A stretch of DNA of 64,000 bases from Alphaproteobacteria bacterium 32-64-14. GTDB lineage: Bacteria > Pseudomonadota > Alphaproteobacteria > Caulobacterales > Hyphomonadaceae. A model generated the notes under the pieces. That model was not told the DNA's origin, did no database searches, and worked only from the letters and a program-made list of their open reading frames with translations. Shown piece after piece: positions 59,834-64,000 of this stretch. Positions within the stretch are counted from its first letter, which is position 1. Each line of letters starts with the position of its first letter. The translations under genes and the position numbers were made by a program. The DNA lies in the NCBI GenBank assembly GCA_002280725.1, contig NCEM01000018.1, positions 1 to 64,000 on the forward strand, in the 5' to 3' direction.

Positions 59834-61093
59834 ATGCAGGTCTATTTCGCGGATCGCGTGGTGGGCTGGATCGAACCGCGCAAGGACGGTCTGGCCTTCC
59901 ACTATGATCCGCAATGGCTGGACGACGCGCGCGCCTTTCCCCTGTCTCTGGGGATTCCTCTCACACCTGAGACCGTTGGCCCTGAAGTCTTCGTTCCTTG
60001 GATTGCAAACCTCTTGCCCGAGGGGCCGGCTCTGCGCCGCATCGGTCAGCTCTTGGGTATGGCGCCCGAGGATCTTCTGGCGATGCTGGGCGAGATCGGA
60101 CGCGACACGGCAGGCGCATTGTCCATCGGCGCGCCGGGAACAACACGTTCGGACTATCGAGAGATTGAAACCGATGCAGATCTCGAACGCATCATTGGCG
60201 ACCTGCCGCGCAAACCATTCCTTGTCGGGGAGGAGGGCGTCTCGATGTCCCTCGCCGGCGTTCAGACAAAACTCGGCGTCTTCCGTACGCAGAAGGGAAC
60301 CTTGGCGATCCCATTCAACGGATCGCCATCGACCCACATCCTCAAGCCTGATGCCGCAGACAGGCTGTATGGGAGCGTACAAAACGAAGCCTACTGCATG
60401 ACGTTGGCGCGGCTTGCAGGACTCGATGCAGCAGAGGTCACGACAGGAAGAGCCGGAGAGCGAAACTATCTGCTGGTGACGCGATATGATCGCCAGGAGG
60501 ACGGCAATAGCTGGCGCCGGCTGCACCAAGAAGATTTCTGTCAAGCGCTCGGCAAACCACCTGAAGCCAAGTACGAGCGTAACCAGACTGGTATCAAAGG
60601 ACCCTCCGCTGTCGACATGCTGCGTTTGAGCCGCGCCGCTGTCGGCGCCCCCGCCGTGGTTCGCCTCCTCGACGGCATCGTGTTCAACATCGTCGCGTGC
60701 AACACTGATGCACACGCCAAGAATTACGCGATCATGTTGTCGCCTGGCGCGCCAAGGCTCGCGCCGCTGTATGATGTCCTTGCGACTCAGGTGTGGGGCG
60801 GCATCACGCCAAACCTTGCGCAATCAATCGCAGGCAAGACGCGCGGTGATCATCTCAAGCAGCGTCATTGGATCCGGTTCGCAGAAGACGCAGGACTTGC
60901 TCGCGCAGCCGCCTTGCGCCGCATTCACGCGCTGATCGGAAGAGTCGAAAAAGCCATGCCTGCGGCACGCAGCGCAGTTCGCGCGATGCCAGCTGGTGAT
61001 CATCCCATGCTGGACGACGTGGCCGAGCTTATCAAAAAGAGGATCGCTCACTTGCGCACAGGCCTCGAGGACGACAGACTTATCGATGACTAG
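59834..61093 (+). CDS. hipA: HipA toxin, Ser/Thr protein kinase
   Basis: 419 aa. The N-subdomain is at about 1-100 (VYFADRVVGWIEPRKDGLAF, FVPWIANLLPEGPALRRIGQ). The kinase core has the autophosphorylation/ATP loop SLAGVQTKLGVF (Ser139), Lys171 in THILKP, catalytic Asp292 in CNTDAHAKNYAI and the metal Asp314 in PLYDVLATQVW. All residues needed for kinase activity appear intact. In E. coli HipA phosphorylates glutamyl-tRNA synthetase and causes persistence; here the target is only inferred. After the stop a 6-bp hairpin (61095-61109) lacks a T-run. Confidence 0.93.
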   Translation: MQVYFADRVVGWIEPRKDGLAFHYDPQWLDDARAFPLSLGIPLTPETVGPEVFVPWIANLLPEGPALRRIGQLLGMAPEDLLAMLGEIGRDTAGALSIGAPGTTRSDYREIETDADLERIIGDLPRKPFLVGEEGVSMSLAGVQTKLGVFRTQKGTLAIPFNGSPSTHILKPDAADRLYGSVQNEAYCMTLARLAGLDAAEVTTGRAGERNYLLVTRYDRQEDGNSWRRLHQEDFCQALGKPPEAKYERNQTGIKGPSAVDMLRLSRAAVGAPAVVRLLDGIVFNIVACNTDAHAKNYAIMLSPGAPRLAPLYDVLATQVWGGITPNLAQSIAGKTRGDHLKQRHWIRFAEDAGLARAAALRRIHALIGRVEKAMPAARSAVRAMPAGDHPMLDDVAELIKKRIAHLRTGLEDDRLIDD

Positions 61094-61297
61094 CGCGGCG
61101 TGACGCCGCAACCGCCGTTACACTTCGCGACCAATCCCGCCCGAAAAACTCCACATTTGGCGACCGAGATACGGGTCGAGGACGACGCGCGGAATCCCGC
61201 CGACAGGCCCGCTTCCGCCGCACCGCCCCCACTTGCGGATTATTGCACCGACCCAATCTGATTGTTCCGATGGTTCTGTGCGCATGCGGAGACTGAC

Positions 61298-62803
61298 ATG
61301 AATCGTGGTGCTGTAATCGGCGCGCTCGGCGGCCTTCTGGCCGGAGTGAGCCTCGGGGCAGTTGCGTTGGCGGCCCCTTCCTTTGCTCTTTTCTCGCACG
61401 GCAACACGTCCGTTGCCGCGCCCATGGCTTCCCAGCTGGCCATTCCCGCCGTCGCACAGACGGCGCGCTGGGGAACGCTCCCGAACCTTGCCGACCTCGT
61501 CGAGGCGGTCTCCCCCGCCGTCGTCCAGATAGAGGTGCGCCAGGCCTCTCCAATCCGGCAGATGTCGGGTCCGCAAGGCAACCCGTTCGCGGGCACGCCC
61601 TTCCAGGACTACTTCCAGTTCGGCCCCGAAGGACCCGGCGGCGCAAAGGGTGAAGCGCCCGATCGCCGCGGCTCCGGCTCCGGCTTCTTCATCGAAGGCG
61701 GCTACATCGTCACCAACAACCACGTCGTCGAAAGCGCCAAGTCGCTCAACGTCGTGCTTCCCGATGGCCGCGAACTCACCGGCACGGTGGTCGGAACCGA
61801 CCCCAAGACAGACCTTGCGGTCGTAAAGGTTGAAGGCTCCGGCCTGCCGCGTGGGCTGCCGTGGGGCAACAGCGCCAATGCGCGTCCGGGCGACAACGTG
61901 TTCGCCATCGGCGCGCCTTTCGGCCTTGCCAACACCGTCACCGCCGGCATCGTCTCGGCGCGCGGCCGCGATATCCGCTCGGGCTCGTACGACGACTACA
62001 TCCAGGTCGACGCCCCCATCAACCAGGGCAACAGCGGCGGACCTCTGTTCGACCAGTCGGGCGCCGTCATCGGCGTCAACTCGGCGATCTACACGCCCAG
62101 CGGCGGCAACGTCGGCATCGGCTTCTCGATCCCGTCCGAACAGGCCAAGGGCATCATCCAGCAGATCATCTCGAACGGCTCGGTCCAGCGCGGCTGGCTC
62201 GGCGTCGCCATCTCCCCGGTCACGCCGGAGATCGCCGCCAGCCTCAACCTGCAGGCCGTGAAGGGCGCGGTGGTCAACAACGTCACCGACGAGAGCCCCG
62301 CCTCGAAAGCTGGCCTGCGCGAGGGCGACATCATCCTCCGCTTCGGCGAGCGCGAAGTGAACCACGTCCAGGATCTCACCCGCGCCGTGGCTGACACCAA
62401 GGCCGGCACAGCCCGCGACGTCCGCATCATCCGCGACAATCGCGAGCAGACCGTCCGCGTCACCATCGCCAAGCTCGATGAGGGCTCCCAGCCCAAACCC
62501 GTGCTCGCCAGCGCAACGCCCGGCGCGCCCGATGGCGTCTCGGTGGCCGAACTCGGCCTCGGCCTTGCCGCCCGCGATGGCGGCGTGGTCGTCACGTCCG
62601 TGAAGGTCAACTCGCACGCCGCCGACGTCGATATCCGCGTCGGCGACAAGGTCGTGAAGGTTAACCAGGTCACCCCCACCACGCCCGAAGCGATCCGCAA
62701 GGAAGTCGATGCCGCCCGCAAGCAGGGCCGCTCTGCCGTGCTGCTACAGGTCGAGCGCAGCGGCCAGCGCTTCTTCGTCGGCATCCCGCTCGCCAACGAA
62801 TAG
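61298..62803 (+). CDS. Do/DegP-like periplasmic serine protease
   Basis: 501 aa from ATG 61298. Membrane or signal segment: IGALGGLLAGVSLGAVALAA. The trypsin-like domain has the triad His142 (NNHVV), Asp172 (KTDLAVVKV) and Ser246 (QGNSGGPLFD). Two PDZ domains follow: about 295-390 (GWLGVAISPVTPEIAASLNL, DESPASKAGLREGDIILRFG) and about 400-495 (LAARDGGVVVTSVKVNSHAA, VRVGDKVVKVNQV-like). It degrades or chaperones misfolded envelope proteins. It stands alone with a strong terminator after it; it is not in an operon with a two-component system. Confidence 0.95.
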   Translation: MNRGAVIGALGGLLAGVSLGAVALAAPSFALFSHGNTSVAAPMASQLAIPAVAQTARWGTLPNLADLVEAVSPAVVQIEVRQASPIRQMSGPQGNPFAGTPFQDYFQFGPEGPGGAKGEAPDRRGSGSGFFIEGGYIVTNNHVVESAKSLNVVLPDGRELTGTVVGTDPKTDLAVVKVEGSGLPRGLPWGNSANARPGDNVFAIGAPFGLANTVTAGIVSARGRDIRSGSYDDYIQVDAPINQGNSGGPLFDQSGAVIGVNSAIYTPSGGNVGIGFSIPSEQAKGIIQQIISNGSVQRGWLGVAISPVTPEIAASLNLQAVKGAVVNNVTDESPASKAGLREGDIILRFGEREVNHVQDLTRAVADTKAGTARDVRIIRDNREQTVRVTIAKLDEGSQPKPVLASATPGAPDGVSVAELGLGLAARDGGVVVTSVKVNSHAADVDIRVGDKVVKVNQVTPTTPEAIRKEVDAARKQGRSAVLLQVERSGQRFFVGIPLANE

Positions 62804-62824
62804 CCCCTGACGCTCCATCCAACG

Positions 62825-62852
62825 AAAAGCCCGGGCCTCGCCCGGGCTTTTT
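62825..62852 (+). terminator. Rho-independent terminator after the Do-like protease gene
   Basis: A perfect 12-bp stem (AAAAGCCCGGGC/GCCCGGGCTTTT) with a CTC loop, followed by one more T, 22 bp past the stop. The GC-rich centre and the T-rich right arm make this the clearest terminator in the window. Confidence 0.9.
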
Positions 62853-62965
62853 GCGTTGCGCGGAAGGAACCCGCCTCGGCCGGGTATTAATTCGTTGTGC
62901 CCGTCAAAAATGCCTACAAAACCGCAGTTCATGAGCAGCCCCCGGCAGGTTTTGCCTACCCTTTC

Positions 62966-62991
62966 TTAACCTCTGCTTTGCAAGAGTTAAC
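62966..62991 (+). promoter_or_regulatory. CtrA-like half sites before fliQ
   Basis: TTAAC at 62966-62970 and GTTAAC at 62986-62991 lie 34-59 bp before fliQ. In Caulobacter fliQ is a CtrA-controlled class II gene, so half sites here are reasonable, but the spacing is not the TTAA-N7-TTAA of a full site. Confidence 0.3.
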
Positions 62992-63024
62992 GGCCAGAAA
63001 CCATAATTCTCAGGAGTGGCAGGC

Positions 63025-63288
63025 ATGGATGGCCTGGAGGTTCTCGACTTTGGGCGTGACGCGCTCTGGACCACGGTCTGGATGTGCGCCCCCGCCATGA
63101 TCGCGGGCCTCGTCGTGGGTCTCGTCATCGCCTTCTTTCAGGCGCTGACCCAGATCCAGGAGATGACGCTGGTCTTCGTGCCGAAGATCATCGCGATCTT
63201 CGCCGCGCTGCTGATCTTCCTGCCGCTGATGGGGGGGCTCCTCGCCGGCTTTGCCGAACAGGTCTTCACCCGAATAGCCGAGTTCTGA
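63025..63288 (+). CDS. fliQ: FliQ, flagellar export gate protein
   Basis: 87 aa from ATG 63025, with AGGAG at 63012-63016; a GTG at 63016 would add three residues. Two membrane helices with the FliQ pattern: LWTTVWMCAPAMIAGLVVGL, VIAFFQALTQIQEMTLVFVP, KIIAIFAALLIFLPLMGGLL. FliQ, FliP and FliR form the export gate inside the basal body. fliP is not in the window. fliR starts 13 bp after the stop. Confidence 0.93.
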   Translation: MDGLEVLDFGRDALWTTVWMCAPAMIAGLVVGLVIAFFQALTQIQEMTLVFVPKIIAIFAALLIFLPLMGGLLAGFAEQVFTRIAEF

Positions 63289-63301
63289 GAGGCAGCGTTC
63301 G

Positions 63302-64000
63302 TTGGACTGGCTCAACCAATACGCATGGATCGGGGCGCTTCTCTTCGCGCGTCTCGGCGCCGTGATGATGGTCGCGCCCGTGTTCGGCGAACAGGCTGTG
63401 CCCGCCACCTTCCGCCTCGGCCTCGCCGTTCTCGTGACGGCGACGCTCGCCCCCTCGCTTGCCATGAACGCGCCGCCCGCTCCCGCCAACGTCGTTGGCG
63501 CCATTCCGCTGATCATCAGCGAGATCATCATCGGCCTGATCCTCGGCCTTGGCGCCCGCCTGATGATGAGCGCGCTTCAGGTCGCCGGCGCCACGGCCGG
63601 CATCGCCTCAGGCCTTGGTTTCGCCCAGCAGATCGATCCCATCGCCAGCCAGCCAGCCGCCGTCTTCTCCGGCTTCTTCTCGCTGCTCGGCCTCGTGCTG
63701 ATCATGTCGGCTGGCCTCCACCACATCATGATCCAGGCGGCTGGCGACAGCTACGCCATCTTCCCGCCCGGCGGCCTGCCGCCCATCGGCGACGCCACGC
63801 AGTTCGTTATCGACGCGGTCGCAAACTCCTTCCGGCTCGGCATCCAGATCGCCGCGCCCGTGCTGATCTTCTCGCTCATCTTCAACATTGCGCTGGGTCT
63901 CATCTCGCGCCTGATTCCGCAGGTTCAGGTGTTCATGACCGCAATGCCCCTATCCGTGATGCTCGGCCTCGCCGTCATCGCGCTCGGTCTCGGCGGGGGG
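63302..64000 (+). CDS. fliR: FliR, flagellar export gate protein (cut by window edge)
   Basis: The frame is open from a TTG at 63302 to the end of the window (233 codons). It starts MDWLNQYAWIGALLFARLGA and continues VMMVAPVFGEQAVPATFRLG, GLGFAQQIDPIASQPAAVFS, LVLIMSAGLHHIMIQAAGDS and LGLISRLIPQVQVFMTAMPL, the classic FliR helices and motifs. It follows fliQ in the same operon. The C-terminus lies beyond the window. Confidence 0.93.
   Translation, partial: MDWLNQYAWIGALLFARLGAVMMVAPVFGEQAVPATFRLGLAVLVTATLAPSLAMNAPPAPANVVGAIPLIISEIIIGLILGLGARLMMSALQVAGATAGIASGLGFAQQIDPIASQPAAVFSGFFSLLGLVLIMSAGLHHIMIQAAGDSYAIFPPGGLPPIGDATQFVIDAVANSFRLGIQIAAPVLIFSLIFNIALGLISRLIPQVQVFMTAMPLSVMLGLAVIALGLGGG

Noticed and set aside
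61118..62617. 499-aa minus-strand ORF antisense to the Do-like protease
   Set aside because: The plus strand has the full protease triad and PDZ domains; the minus frame looks like a shadow with repetitive Asp/Val/Gly content.
62940..62960. Sigma-54 promoter before fliQ
   Set aside because: GG and GC elements are present but separated by 8 bases rather than 10.
1..64000. tRNA or rRNA genes as integration targets
   Set aside because: No cloverleaf-like sequence, conserved T-loop or rRNA signature was noticed near the integrase remnants or elsewhere; a covariance-model scan would be needed to exclude them fully.

Overview
The window reads as a chromosomal segment of a GC-rich alphaproteobacterium, most likely of the Caulobacterales/Hyphomonadaceae type. 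This is inferred from gene content, not from any search: flagellar export genes fliQ-fliR, two very large TonB-dependent receptors, an alphaproteobacterial-style transglutaminase/ATP-grasp/alpha-E/DUF2126 operon, CtrA-like sites, and paired DUF2924/DUF3489 genes next to a serine recombinase. No rRNA, tRNA or CRISPR array was seen.

Layout. 0-9.1 kb is an accessory region. It holds the start of a large serine recombinase with DUF3489 and DUF2924 partners, a lipoprotein, an XRE regulator, a NUDIX hydrolase with a truncated second copy, a ParB-domain DNA methyltransferase with a DUF5681 gene, and two fused remnants (integrase and IS6-type transposase). 9.1-11.1 kb has two SnoaL-like proteins divergent from an AraC regulator. 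11.5-19.5 kb is a complete kdpFABCDE potassium-uptake operon, preceded by a tiny membrane ORF and three phased repeats. 19.8-21.5 kb is a gene graveyard: pieces of an IS3 transposase, a methylase, a possible HNH nuclease, an XRE regulator, a P4-type integrase and an IS6 transposase.

21.6-34.7 kb carries an exported PQQ-type sugar dehydrogenase, a VirB-type secretion operon (virB1, 2, 3, 4, 6, 9, 10, 11; no virB5, virB7, virB8 or virD4 here), and a DUF1800/DUF1501 pair on the opposite strand. 35-40.2 kb is a surface-polysaccharide cluster (GT4, GT2, Wzx-like flippase, convergent GT2). 40.6-47.7 kb holds a TPR/aspartyl-asparaginyl hydroxylase and two TonB-dependent receptors. 47.9-54.6 kb is the transglutaminase/ATP-grasp-alpha-E/DUF2126 operon, in which the DUF2126 gene has been split in two by a small deletion. 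54.7-58.3 kb has a lipoprotein cytochrome c, a two-domain CMD-family lipoprotein, an isochorismatase-like protein and two GNAT-like genes. 58.4-64 kb has a LysR regulator, a hipBA toxin-antitoxin locus with four regularly spaced palindromic operators, a Do-like periplasmic protease with a clear terminator, fliQ and the start of fliR.

The most notable observations are the four-operator array before hipBA (about 50 bp spacing), the split but translationally coupled DUF2126 gene inside a poorly characterised peptide-ligase-type operon, the virB operon lacking virB8, IS6-family 3' remnants at four separate places, and phased repeats before kdp and before the glycan cluster. All names come from sequence recognition without database searches.
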